Assembly (NCBI RefSeq): GCF_002723835.1
Contig: NZ_BEWG01000068.1
Span: 1 to 64,000, forward strand
Reading direction: 5' to 3'
From: Mycobacterium sp. shizuoka-1
Lineage (GTDB): Bacteria; Actinomycetota; Actinomycetes; Mycobacteriales; Mycobacteriaceae
Length of the DNA: 64,000 nucleotides
Part shown: positions 25,656-33,774 of the stretch, piece after piece
Numbering within the stretch: the first letter of the stretch is position 1
Layout: each line of letters starts with the position of its first letter
Made by a program: the position numbers and the translations under genes
The notes under the pieces: model-generated
The model's input: the letters and a program-made list of their open reading frames with translations, nothing else
Told to the model about the DNA's origin: nothing
Database searches by the model: none

Positions 25656-26642
25656 TCAGTGTTGGTCGTCGAGGCTGCGTACGGCTTGGGCGGTGTAGGT
25701 GGTTTTGACGGCGCCGCCGGGGGTGGTTTCGACTTTCATGAGCGCCTCGATGCGAACGCGGTCGCCGACGGCCAGGCCATGTGCTTCGTCCTTGCCGATG
25801 CGGCCAAGTTTGACCGTAACGGTGTCCCCGTCGTCTTGCTGGATGAGCCAGGAGGAGACGGCGCTGACGGTGAGGTATTCGCCGATGATGTGCACGGGTT
25901 GTTCGTCGAGGTTGGCGTTTTCGACGGTGGCGGCGATGTAGGCGGCGGCCGTTGAGGATACGGTGACGCGGCGGGTGGCGTGGGATGGTTGCTGCCAGTC
26001 GATTTCGATGTCGAATCCGGCGCGGTCCAGTGTTTTGGACAGGTCGCGTAGGGCCGAGGCGGTACGCGGCCCCATCTCGGCGAGCTGTTGGACGAACCGC
26101 GATTGCGCGGGGCTGGGCCCGATGTCGTTGCCGGCGCTGAACACATCGATGGCCGCACCGATTGCGGTGTCGAGCAACTGATCGTCGGTTTCCAGTTCGG
26201 CGAACATGCCGACTTTGCCGCCGGCGTGGCCGGTTTCGGTGATCGGTGAGGTCGCCGGGGTGACGGTCAGGATGATCGATCCGGGCCCGGGTGATGCTCT
26301 GAGCAGGAGGTCGGTGCGGCGGCGTACATCGGCGTTGGGTTGGCGTCCTAGCGCCTTGTCGCCCTGTTGGGCAGCCCCGACCGCGGTGGCCAGGCGTTGA
26401 AATCCGGCCATCACGCGGGCGACCTCGGAGACCCGTGCCGAGGCCCCGGTTACGCCGTCGCCGCTGAGGCGGATGTTGCCACGCGAAGGCAGTGTTCGCC
26501 CGAGGCTATCGTCGGCTATTAGGGCCTCGACGCTGATGCGGGATAAGTCATCGGGAGTACTCCAGGCTGGCGTGTCGTCGTCGGTCATCGCCGCCAGGAT
26601 CGCCGTTTCCATCCGGTCGATGTCATCCTCACTGGTAGTCAT
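25656..26642 (-). CDS. Hypothetical protein, partner of DUF6932-like gene
   Basis: 328 residues, not recognised. The N-terminus is acidic ('EDDIDRMETAILAAMTDDDT'). The middle has a helical segment ('EVARVMAGFQRLATAVGAAQ') followed by beta-rich sequence. The C-terminal ~80 residues ('GDTVTVKLGRIGKDEAHGLA', 'VGDRVRIEALMKVETTPGG') look like a small OB- or SH3-type barrel. There is no signal peptide and no transmembrane segment. It overlaps the upstream DUF6932-like gene by 14 bp, so the two are probably translated together. The 3' end abuts the orphan IS256 end. Confidence 0.7.
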   Translation of the reverse strand: MTTSEDDIDRMETAILAAMTDDDTPAWSTPDDLSRISVEALIADDSLGRTLPSRGNIRLSGDGVTGASARVSEVARVMAGFQRLATAVGAAQQGDKALGRQPNADVRRRTDLLLRASPGPGSIILTVTPATSPITETGHAGGKVGMFAELETDDQLLDTAIGAAIDVFSAGNDIGPSPAQSRFVQQLAEMGPRTASALRDLSKTLDRAGFDIEIDWQQPSHATRRVTVSSTAAAYIAATVENANLDEQPVHIIGEYLTVSAVSSWLIQQDDGDTVTVKLGRIGKDEAHGLAVGDRVRIEALMKVETTPGGAVKTTYTAQAVRSLDDQH

Positions 26643-27177
26643 CGACGATCACCTCCACATATCCGCAGCGCGGCAGCGCGTCCTCGCGTGCGGCTGGTGA
26701 ACCCATTGGGCCAGAACGCATTCGCTGCAGGTAATCATCGACCCGGCCTCGTCGCTCCAAGTATTGGGGCAGGTAGCGGTCCTCGATCTCGTTGTCGGGT
26801 TGGCAGTGCCAGGCGACGACAGAAGTATCCACCCGTACTCCGACAACGCGACGCAGCGTACCGCGCTGCGCGAACGCCCGCAGGATGTTGGCGCTGGCCG
26901 GGTCGAGGTGGGCTTTGGACAACTCCAGGTCCTCGGCCCAATACACACACGACACGACCTCGGGTTCGGGCACCTCGGAGAGGAACCGTCCGTAGAGCCA
27001 GCAGGCGTTGACGTGCACGTGGCGACCCAGCAGGCTCGTCGCCGACTCCCAGTCCCGCCATAGGTGCTGCCGGTGCTCGCCGCGTCCGTTGACGAATCGC
27101 TGGTAGACCTCGGCCCGGCTCGCCCGGTAGCGACCGGGCGGCAGTAGCCCGCCGGATGGGTCCAACTCCGGAATCAC
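26629..27177 (-). CDS. DUF6932-like protein (nucleotidyltransferase-related)
   Basis: 182 residues. The opening 'MIPELDPSGGLLPPGRYRAS' and 'EVYQRFVNGRGEHRQHLWRD' resembles DUF6932 proteins, which have a nucleotidyltransferase-like fold. The segment corresponding to the GS...DxD active site reads 'WLYGRFLSEVPEPEVVSCVY', so the catalytic acidic pair is not conserved and activity is doubtful. GTG start at 27177. It overlaps the following hypothetical gene by 14 bp. Two-gene units of this kind often turn out to be defence or toxin-antitoxin modules, but nothing here proves that. Confidence 0.6.
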   Translation of the reverse strand: MIPELDPSGGLLPPGRYRASRAEVYQRFVNGRGEHRQHLWRDWESATSLLGRHVHVNACWLYGRFLSEVPEPEVVSCVYWAEDLELSKAHLDPASANILRAFAQRGTLRRVVGVRVDTSVVAWHCQPDNEIEDRYLPQYLERRGRVDDYLQRMRSGPMGSPAAREDALPRCGYVEVIVDDYQ

Positions 27178-27211
27178 ACCATTGCCCCTCCTGCCGCACG
27201 GTCTGTTAGCT

Positions 27212-27817
27212 CTACCCGGCCGCGCGGGCGGGGTGATCGGTGGTGAATCCCGTGAAATCCGACACCGATTCGTGATCGGCTGGGTCCTCGGCGCTGGCCG
27301 CGGCGAACAACGCGTCGATCACCTCGTCGATACCGGCCACCGCCTCCCGCGCCGCCTCGACCAGCCGCCCGGCGGAGGCGTGCTCACCACCGGCGGTCAA
27401 CGCGGTATGGAGGCGCTCCCGCGCGGCCAGCAGCCGGCCAAAGTCGAGCCCCGCGGCGGGTGTCGGTTTGTCGTCGGCGGCGAACGCGCGGATGAGCTCG
27501 TCGAGCGCCTTGCGCTGCCGGGTGCTCATCCGCTGCGCTTCCGCCGGAGGCTGATACACCACAGCAGCCGGGGCGCTCACCCCCGCTGCCGCGAACGCGA
27601 CGTTCTCCGACACGTCGGCCAGGTAGGCGATCGCCCGGATCGATGCATCCGACGGGCGGGTGGCGTAGGTGCCCTGCCGAAGTCGGTTCAGCGTGGCGTG
27701 CGAGATATCGTGGCCGGCGCGCTGCGCCAGCTCCGCCAGGCGGCGTCCGGACGCCCCGTCGTGCCGTGTGGCGGCGATCTCGATCAGGTCGATCAGCGAC
27801 TTGCTGGTCTTTGCCAT
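27212..27817 (-). CDS. XRE-like HTH regulator
   Basis: 201 residues. The N-terminal HTH is 'GASGRRLAELAQRAGHDISH', then 'ATLNRLRQGTYATRPSDASI' and 'RAIAYLADVSENVAFAAAG', the form typical of phage- and plasmid-borne regulators in mycobacteria. The C-terminal half is helical, Ala/Glu-rich ('RQRKALDELIRAFAADDKP') and probably dimerises. Lies between a second HTH gene and the DUF6932-like pair, all on the minus strand. Confidence 0.8.
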   Translation of the reverse strand: MAKTSKSLIDLIEIAATRHDGASGRRLAELAQRAGHDISHATLNRLRQGTYATRPSDASIRAIAYLADVSENVAFAAAGVSAPAAVVYQPPAEAQRMSTRQRKALDELIRAFAADDKPTPAAGLDFGRLLAARERLHTALTAGGEHASAGRLVEAAREAVAGIDEVIDALFAAASAEDPADHESVSDFTGFTTDHPARAAG

Positions 27818-27960
27818 GGCTTCACACCCACTCCCTCGCTACGCTGGCGCGCGCGTGCGCGCGAGACCCATTGTTGCGACGCGTGGAACACGAGTCAAGC
27901 GCAACACGCGGTCTCGGTTACGCCCCACTCGAATAGCAGCTCTGTAATCTGCCTCATGTG

Positions 27961-28317
27961 TCAGACGGCATTGCGATTGTGAGCGGTTGGCTTCCCGACG
28001 GAGCGCCGGTGGGTGACGGCGTCTGCATGCTCGGGCCACAGCCGCTGGCCCAAGGCGTGTTCCAGGCGAGCCAGCGAGCCGATGTCGCACAGCACTGTGC
28101 CGGCCAGGATGCGCCCGATAGTGGTGTGCGCAACCCCGCTGGTTACGGCGAGGGCCCGCTGACCGGTAGCGGTCTCGGCCATCGCCGCCCCCAGCGCACG
28201 AGCCAGGTGTTGAGCGGCGGACGCCGACGGCGGGGCATCAGCTTTGATGTCGGCATTGGGCCAGACACCACTGGCCACGTAGGCCACCGGCGGTTTGTCG
28301 CCGTTGCTGCGCGCCAC
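27961..28317 (-). CDS. Small HTH regulator facing the integrase/DDE pair
   Basis: 118 residues with a Cro/C1-type HTH: 'ARALGAAMAETATGQRALAV', 'TSGVAHTTIGRILAGTVLCD' and 'IGSLARLEHALGQRLWPEHA'. GTG start at 28317. It is divergent from the integrase-like gene at 28404, with an 18-bp palindrome at 28380-28397 in between, as expected for an autoregulated repressor that also controls the pair. Confidence 0.82.
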   Translation of the reverse strand: MARSNGDKPPVAYVASGVWPNADIKADAPPSASAAQHLARALGAAMAETATGQRALAVTSGVAHTTIGRILAGTVLCDIGSLARLEHALGQRLWPEHADAVTHRRSVGKPTAHNRNAV

Positions 28318-28379
28318 AGGCCCACCTTATCCCGCAACCCCGCCGCATTCGGGCAAACTGTCGTACCCCTCTGCTCAAA

Positions 28380-28397
28380 TGGTGCATACATGCACCA
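28380..28397. promoter_or_regulatory. 18-bp palindrome between HTH and integrase-like genes
   Basis: Perfect dyad with arms 'tggtgcat' and 'atgcacca' around 'ac'. It sits in the 86-bp divergent intergenic region, only 7 bp before the first ATG of the integrase-like gene. Likely operator of the HTH protein encoded at 27961-28317. Confidence 0.7.
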
Positions 28398-28403
28398 CTG
28401 TGG

Positions 28404-29399
28404 ATGGGGGCGGCATGGTCAACGTTTCACCAACGGCGCGGACCCGTGGTGAGCATCGGGGAGCAGTTGCTGTTGCCGCTGGGTTGGGGGCCGGCCATGG
28501 CTGACGGCAGCTTGAGCGCCGCGGTGGCGGCCGTGACCGGCGCGTGGATCGCCGACGGAGTGCTGGCAACACAGACCCTCGACAAGTTCGGCTTGCTCGC
28601 CCGCCGGTTCGCCCGCTTCGCCGCCGCGCACGACGTCACCACGCTGGCCGGCGTCGATCAAGTGTTGGTCGCGAAATTTGTTGCCGCCAAAGGCCGCACC
28701 CGACACGGGACCGTGTCGGAGGCGGCGGTGGCGACCATGCACAACCGTCGCGCCGCGCTGCGCGCGTTCTACCGCACCGCCCGCCGGCTGCGGCTCACGC
28801 TCGATGACCCGACCACCGACATCGACATTCCGGGCCGCGCGTCGTCGGCTCAGCGACCCCTCAGCGATGACGAAGCCGCGCTCGTGCGGCTGTTCTCCGA
28901 ACGCGCCACCCCAACCAGACACGCCGCCACCGCCGCACTGCTGCTCGCCGGCGCGCACACCGGCGAGCTAGGCCACATCAGCGCAGCTGACCTCGATCAC
29001 CACGCCGCGACGGTGTGGGCGCACGGTTCGAGCAAGCATCGCCCTCGGACCCTGCCCCTGGACACCTGGTCGGTGCGGGTGCTGGGCGAACGCGCGACCC
29101 GCCTCGCCGATCCACTTCCTGTCGGTGGCCTCCCACCGGTGTTGTGCACCGGCGCCCACGGCAGCAACGCTCACAAACAAGCCCGCGTGTGCCTGACCGT
29201 GCGCGACATCCTCACTCGCGCCGGCCTATCCGACGACAGCGGGGTACGACCCGCATCGCTGACCGCCTACGCCGCGCGCCGCGAGTTCGACCGCACCGGC
29301 CGCATCGAGGACGCCGCCCGTCTCATCGGCTCGCCCTCGCTGGACACCACAGCGTCGCTGATCGGCTACGCCTGGCACGACGACGGCGACTCGCCATGA
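28404..29399 (+). CDS. Tyrosine-recombinase-like protein with degenerate active site
   Basis: 331 residues with the two-domain layout of phage integrases. The N-terminal SAM-like domain is 'LDKFGLLARRFARFAAAHDV', then 'MHNRRAALRAFYRTARRLRL'. In the C-terminal fold the usual 'TGLRxxEL' reads 'AGAHTGELGHISAADL' (Arg replaced by His) and the usual 'LLGH' reads 'LIGSPSLDTTASLIGYAW' (His replaced by Ser), though a Tyr remains. It is therefore probably a DNA-binding pseudo-integrase. ATG at 28404; GTG 28446 or ATG 28497 could be the real start. Its stop overlaps the next gene's start (ATGA), implying coupled translation with the DDE-like protein. Confidence 0.8.
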   Translation: MGAAWSTFHQRRGPVVSIGEQLLLPLGWGPAMADGSLSAAVAAVTGAWIADGVLATQTLDKFGLLARRFARFAAAHDVTTLAGVDQVLVAKFVAAKGRTRHGTVSEAAVATMHNRRAALRAFYRTARRLRLTLDDPTTDIDIPGRASSAQRPLSDDEAALVRLFSERATPTRHAATAALLLAGAHTGELGHISAADLDHHAATVWAHGSSKHRPRTLPLDTWSVRVLGERATRLADPLPVGGLPPVLCTGAHGSNAHKQARVCLTVRDILTRAGLSDDSGVRPASLTAYAARREFDRTGRIEDAARLIGSPSLDTTASLIGYAWHDDGDSP

Positions 29400-30823
29400 A
29401 CCGAACGACGAACTCCAGCAAGCTAACCCAAGCCTACGGCGCGCAGCGGATCCAGCAACGCGACCTTCACAGGCGCAACTGCCCCGATGAACTCACCCTG
29501 CTTGAGATCGACACCCTCGAAGCCGTCGCCTCCCACGAGGTGATTTACCACCTGGCTGCGATCCTGCCCGTCCACGAGCCCGGAACTCCGGGCCGGCGCC
29601 CGCACTACCCGCCGTGGGTGCACGTGCTGCACAAAGCTCTGACCGGGGTTCTCGGCTCGCACAGCAAGGCCGCCCGCGCGATGGCCCACCCCGCCTACTG
29701 GCGCTCGATCCGCCATCACGCCGCCGCACACCACGCGCCAAAAGCGCAGCGCAAACCACCACAGCGCTGGCACCACAACTACGCCCAACAGCTGCTCGAC
29801 GACCACGCAAACGAGTTGCTTAACGCGTTTCGGCCGCTCGCCCGCCGGCTGTCCACCGAACTGGGCTGCCTGGCCCAAACCGCCCCTGTCTCGCACACCA
29901 ACCCCGCCCGTGGGCAATACGTCGTTGGCGATGGCACTGTGGTGGCCGCACCCGTCCGTAAGGCCACCGCCGACCGGTGGGCCGAAGACGGCGGACGCCG
30001 CGTCCACGCCGGCATCGAGGTGCAAAACGGCGAAAGCGACAGCGAATTCCGCTACGGCATCAAGTTCGCCATGCTTGCCACCCGCCCCAACGCCATCCGT
30101 AACAATCGAGTCATCCTCGACGTCGACGCCGTCCCAGCGGGCAAAGGCTACGGCGGTGAAGCCCGCATCGCCACCGACATGATCGACCGCGTCGTCGCCG
30201 ACCCCGACGTCCGCTGTGACGGCCTCTGCTACGACGGCGCCTTCCGCGGCAAACACATCGACCACGCCATGAAACACGGCCTGACCGTGCTCTCACCCAT
30301 CCACGACGGCACCCGAAAGCCCACCACCCTGGCCCGCCTCGACTGTGCCTGCGGCGAGGTTCACGACCTATGGACTCAAGACGGGCGCATCTGCGAACGC
30401 CAGATCCTCGACACCGGCGACACGCATCTGCAACCATGCCCAACCGCCAAGATCTACTCGCGCCGCAACGCCGACGGAAATCACCGGTGGTACATCGAGT
30501 TCGCGACTCCCACGTGCGGCACCGTGCAGCGAGAGCGCATTGACACCACCGACGACGACCGCAAGCGTGGCTACAATCGGGCAGAGCACCTGCGCCAGCA
30601 CGTCAAAACCGAGGACGGCGACAGCGTCTACGACCGCTGCTACGGGTGGCGCGAAGACTCCGAAAGTCTCAACAACACTCTCGACCGCACCCTCTACGGC
30701 GGGCGCATGATCGCCTACTCGGCTGTTCGCCAACTGACCGTCATGCTCGGATTCGCCCTGGGCCGCAACGCAATAGCGGCCTACCTGCACCGACGACGAC
30801 ACCCAGACGAGCGAGCAGCCTAA
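29396..30823 (+). CDS. DDE-transposase-like protein coupled to pseudo-integrase
   Basis: 475 residues resembling the RNase-H-like catalytic core of IS4/IS1182-type transposases. Candidate acidic residues are Asp in 'QYVVGDGTVVAAPVRKAT', Asp in 'DGLCYDGAFRGKHIDHAM' and Glu in 'CYGWREDSESLNNTLDRTLY'. Between the last two lies a Cys-containing insert ('LDCACGEVHDLW', 'HLQPCPTAKIYSRR') that may bind zinc. A hydrophobic C-terminal segment 'SAVRQLTVMLGFALGRNAIA' follows. ATG at 29396 overlaps the upstream stop by 4 bp. No terminal inverted repeats are obvious nearby, so it is not a simple IS. It may be the nuclease of an unrecognised element or a domesticated protein. Confidence 0.7.
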   Translation: MNRTTNSSKLTQAYGAQRIQQRDLHRRNCPDELTLLEIDTLEAVASHEVIYHLAAILPVHEPGTPGRRPHYPPWVHVLHKALTGVLGSHSKAARAMAHPAYWRSIRHHAAAHHAPKAQRKPPQRWHHNYAQQLLDDHANELLNAFRPLARRLSTELGCLAQTAPVSHTNPARGQYVVGDGTVVAAPVRKATADRWAEDGGRRVHAGIEVQNGESDSEFRYGIKFAMLATRPNAIRNNRVILDVDAVPAGKGYGGEARIATDMIDRVVADPDVRCDGLCYDGAFRGKHIDHAMKHGLTVLSPIHDGTRKPTTLARLDCACGEVHDLWTQDGRICERQILDTGDTHLQPCPTAKIYSRRNADGNHRWYIEFATPTCGTVQRERIDTTDDDRKRGYNRAEHLRQHVKTEDGDSVYDRCYGWREDSESLNNTLDRTLYGGRMIAYSAVRQLTVMLGFALGRNAIAAYLHRRRHPDERAA

Positions 30824-30866
30824 CGCCGGCCACCACGACGAGCGACCCCAAGCTGCCCACGGACGC

Positions 30867-30881
30867 CCACGCGTCGCGTGG
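30867..30881. terminator. Weak stem-loop after DDE-like gene
   Basis: 'ccacgcgtcgcgtgg' forms a 5-bp stem with a 5-base loop (or a 7-bp dyad) 44 bp after the stop of the DDE-like gene, followed by 'cctttgtc'. A T-rich tail is nearly absent, as is common in high-GC actinobacteria; terminator function is only possible. Confidence 0.35.
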
Positions 30882-30938
30882 CCTTTGTCATGCCCGATAC
30901 ACTCACACCCGCCGGACTCGACAACACGACGCCCACCG

Positions 30939-31223
30939 TCACGACGCCGACCACGGCACCAGGATGTCCAAGAAGCCGCTGAAATCGCGCCCCGCCAGGG
31001 TTTTAGTCAGGTATTCAAGGACGTCCCGGTCAACGGGCAATCGCCCACACATCGGGCAGGTAGCGAACACCGATGGCACCGCACGGCGGCGATGACCAGC
31101 GGCCACTCCGTTGTGCAGGCCCAACGCGCACGCCGGGGCGGCGACTACGGCAGATAAATCAGCTTCTCGGGTTGATTCGGCTGTAGAGCAGCCGCTACCC
31201 TGAGTATGACCGTGCAAAGTCAA
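30939..31223 (-). CDS. Possible small CxxC protein
   Basis: 94 codons. The C-terminal half reads like a real protein ('VFATCPMCGRLPVDRDVLEY', then 'LTKTLAGRDFSGFLDILV') with a single zinc-knuckle-like CPMC. The N-terminal half looks less protein-like and the start is uncertain. Could be a remnant of a larger gene. The flanks of this gene (30882-30938 and 31224-31444) show no other feature. Function unknown. Confidence 0.35.
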   Translation of the reverse strand: MTLHGHTQGSGCSTAESTREADLSAVVAAPACALGLHNGVAAGHRRRAVPSVFATCPMCGRLPVDRDVLEYLTKTLAGRDFSGFLDILVPWSAS

Positions 31224-31444
31224 CTCCTCTCAGTGGGAGACCCGGGACGCAGAAGTTGCGGTCTGTCGTCCTAACCCAGATCAGCCCTCCGTTTTCGCCG
31301 GGGGGTTGGTCTATTTCTGGGCCCGGGTCATCGCTATGAAGATGTCCGATTGACGGCTCCTGGGGTCAGCGCCCGGCTCCGCCATCGCTCACAGAGGCAG
31401 CGGCATCACCTCATTCGCCAACCGTGGAGCGTGCTGCGCGCTCA

Positions 31445-31783
31445 TCACCGCCGCCCTCGTTTATCGGTGCAGCCCTCGACGTGGCGGCGCGCTTGCTCGG
31501 AGGCCACTGACGGCCGCGCCCAATACACCGTGCGGCCGCGGCTTTCCACGCGTTCGACGACTCCATGTCGACGCAGACGCACCAGCGTCCGGTAGACACC
31601 TGACTCGACCGCCCACGCACCGAACCCAGCCTCAAGGGCCCGGTGCCGGAACTCCGCCGTCGAAATCGCCCGCCCGGCAGAGCCGTCGATGACAGCCTGC
31701 AGGAATGCACCCAACTCGGCCCTCGGTTCATCGCCGAGGTCAGGGGCGTGATGAGGCTCCCACTGGGCCGTCGCAGTCTGCAT
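31445..31783 (-). CDS. Winged-helix protein downstream of whiB-like gene
   Basis: 112 residues starting MQTATAQW at 31783. The central region 'AELGAFLQAVIDGSAGRAIS', 'TAEFRHRALEAGFGAWAVES' and 'GVYRTLVRLRRHGVVERVES' is a winged helix resembling PadR/MarR-like DNA-binding modules, with 'RGRTVYWARP' as the wing. It lies 13 bp after the WhiB-like gene in the same direction and is probably co-transcribed. No ligand domain is present. Confidence 0.65.
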   Translation of the reverse strand: MQTATAQWEPHHAPDLGDEPRAELGAFLQAVIDGSAGRAISTAEFRHRALEAGFGAWAVESGVYRTLVRLRRHGVVERVESRGRTVYWARPSVASEQARRHVEGCTDKRGRR

Positions 31784-31796
31784 TTCTGTGGTCCGG

Positions 31797-32342
31797 CTAT
31801 CCGGTGGGTGCGTGCGCGGACATCGCCAGGGGCAGCGGCAACACCAGCTGTGCCTCCGCTGCACCCCGCGTCGGCGTGTAGTCCGCCAGCTCGATCACCT
31901 CGGCGCCGACTCCATCACTGCCGCTGCTGTCACCGGCCGGCTCTGGGGCGTCAACGTCCTGCACACCCTGCGCGTCACCGACGCTCTCAGAGCACGCATC
32001 ACCTGCGGCACGGCGAGACAGGACCTGCGCCACTTCCGCTCCCGGTGAGCGCGCCGGACCGATGTCCAGGCCGGCGATGATGCGTAGTTCCTTGCGGTTG
32101 CGTTTCAAGCCGGGGCCTGGCGCCAGCCGATATCCGCCCCAGACGCCATGCTCGGGCTGCGGATCCAGGGTTAGGGCGCGCAGGGCGCAACGGGACTGAT
32201 AGAAGCACGACCAGCAGTCCGCGGCCGCTTCAGCGTCGGGCAGCTGCCCCTCGGGGAACCAGCGCTCGGGATCACCCTGGAAGCACGGGGTCATCTGCTC
32301 GGGTTCAGTGTCACGCATCTGGTGTTTGGTCACCTTGTGCAT
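31797..32342 (-). CDS. WhiB-family iron-sulfur regulator with C-terminal extension
   Basis: 181 residues. Four Cys (20, 43, 46, 52) with the CxxC spacing 'ADCWSCFYQSRCALRAL' should hold a [4Fe-4S] cluster, and 'HGVWGGYRL' is the WhiB turn. The N-terminal 'CFQGDPERWFPEG' is typical. After residue ~90 comes an acidic tail of ~90 residues ending 'AAEAQLVLPLPLAMSAHAPT', longer than in most WhiB proteins, whose usual length is 85-130. WhiB proteins bind sigma factors to modulate transcription in response to redox or NO. Followed by a winged-helix gene. Confidence 0.88.
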   Translation of the reverse strand: MHKVTKHQMRDTEPEQMTPCFQGDPERWFPEGQLPDAEAAADCWSCFYQSRCALRALTLDPQPEHGVWGGYRLAPGPGLKRNRKELRIIAGLDIGPARSPGAEVAQVLSRRAAGDACSESVGDAQGVQDVDAPEPAGDSSGSDGVGAEVIELADYTPTRGAAEAQLVLPLPLAMSAHAPTG

Positions 32343-32672
32343 GGGGGCGCCTCCATCGTGGTGAAGGCGCTGATGAGCGCAGAGTTGGGCACGACAAAGC
32401 TCCTCATGTGTCAGAGATTGGTGATCGCCGAAGCGTCGGGGCGTCCAGGCGCGACGAAGACAGCACTTCCTGGTGCGCGGAAATGGTTCCTGTGCAAGCG
32501 AATTCGTGATCGAGATTCGTTCCCCGGGTTCGGCTGCTGACGGCCTGCTGGCCGCTTGAGTGCGAACGTGTTACCCGGGGGTGGTTACCAGTGACTCCTC
32601 AGCGGGCGCTCCCTCCGGTCTGTGTGACCTAACGCCCCGAACGTATCAAAGCACCGAACACGTTGGCAACAT
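32343..32672. other. Intergenic region upstream of whiB-like gene
   Basis: 330 bp between the WhiB-like gene and the end of the XRE gene, both on the minus strand. No conserved reading frame was found. It should hold the promoter of the whiB-like operon; no clear palindrome was seen. Confidence 0.4.
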
Positions 32673-33374
32673 TTACCGAGAAGTCGTTGTGTCGTGCACT
32701 TCTGATAGTCGCCTGACCAGTGACATTGCATATGAGCGCTCGGATACCGGGAGCTGCGGAATCAAAGGTGCCAACAAAGTCAGCGTTTGCTCGACGCGAC
32801 CCTGAATCTCCGTGAACATCGCGAGACGAGCTGACTCGGCCACACCGTCGGCTCGCGCCATCTGCACCGCACTCTCGGCAAATCCCAGGACCGCCTCCGC
32901 CATCTGCAAGGTTGCGTCAGCCGCTGGCGGCACCACCCCAGCCCCGGATGTCTCACCACCGGTGATTGCCTCCCGAAGGTCTGATTCGGGAACGCCGTAT
33001 AGGTCGGCGAGCACCGGACGTAGCGCCGCCGGCGGGGAGTACTTGCCGAGCTCCCATCCCGAGACCGCCGAGGGTGCCACATTGATGCGCTTGGCCAGCG
33101 CAGCCTGGGTGAGGCCGGCCGCGATCCTGAAGTGCTTGAGCTCCCAACGCTGCCGCGCCGGCATCTCCAGAAAGTCGACGAGATCGCCACCGAAAAAGTC
33201 CACGATCTTGGTCAGCAGCTTCAGCGACGGCGTGGAACGACCGCTATAGAGACTGCTCAGCGTCGTTGGAGTCACGCCCAGGCCGGCGGCGATCGCCTTC
33301 TTGGTCATCCCCGCCTTGTCGCAGGCCTCGCGAAATGCTTTGGCGGAGAAAAAGTCAGAAGTATTGTCTGCCAT
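32673..33374 (-). CDS. Regulator with two tandem XRE domains
   Basis: 233 residues. The first HTH is 'MTKKAIAAGLGVTPTTLSSL', then 'YSGRSTPSLKLLTKIVDFFG'. The second is 'FRIAAGLTQAALAKRINVAP', then 'SAVSGWELGKYSPPAALRPV' and 'LADLYGVPESDLREAI'. A helical C-terminal region of ~90 residues follows and may dimerise or sense a partner. Two Cro/C1 domains in one chain are unusual and suggest recognition of two half-sites by a monomer. It stands alone, upstream of the WhiB region. Confidence 0.88.
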   Translation of the reverse strand: MADNTSDFFSAKAFREACDKAGMTKKAIAAGLGVTPTTLSSLYSGRSTPSLKLLTKIVDFFGGDLVDFLEMPARQRWELKHFRIAAGLTQAALAKRINVAPSAVSGWELGKYSPPAALRPVLADLYGVPESDLREAITGGETSGAGVVPPAADATLQMAEAVLGFAESAVQMARADGVAESARLAMFTEIQGRVEQTLTLLAPLIPQLPVSERSYAMSLVRRLSEVHDTTTSR

Positions 33375-33474
33375 CAGCGGGTCATCCGACCCGGGCAGTC
33401 ACTGCCGAAGCCGACCAACCTGGTCGCACAGGGAACCGTGGCGCCAGACCGTGACTTCACGAGCCGTGAAGCCT

Positions 33475-33774
33475 TCAGTAGCCATGGATCGCGGCAGCGC
33501 TGCCCTGATCGCCAGCGACATACCTCCCGGCCGCGGCGCGGAGGTCCTCGGCATGTTTGGCGAAGTGTTCGGCCACCGCGGTCCCCGAGGCCAGCATGGC
33601 CTGCTGGAATTCGCCGACCGCAGCCGTGAACTCCGCGCCCACCGGTCCGTATCCGGTCTGCATCGCTGCAAGCAGCTCGGCGTCGGGCTGGACGTTGGCT
33701 GCAACCTCGGAGGCCACCAGATCGTTGGCCGCCGCGAACTGCAGTATGTCCTGATCATCGACGCGCAGATTCAT
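33475..33774 (-). CDS. EspC-like type VII secretion substrate
   Basis: 99 residues starting MNLRVDD at 33774. Two helices and the pattern 'QDILQFAAANDLVASEVAAN' and 'VGEFQQAMLASGTAVAEHFA' match the EspC/DUF2580 family of ESX-secreted mycobacterial proteins. The C-terminal 'AAGRYVAGDQGS' contains the YxxxD export signal (Tyr85, Asp89). No ESX secretion genes or EspA-type partner are in the window, so export would depend on machinery elsewhere. Upstream extension to 33888 is rejected. Confidence 0.82.
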   Translation of the reverse strand: MNLRVDDQDILQFAAANDLVASEVAANVQPDAELLAAMQTGYGPVGAEFTAAVGEFQQAMLASGTAVAEHFAKHAEDLRAAAGRYVAGDQGSAAAIHGY

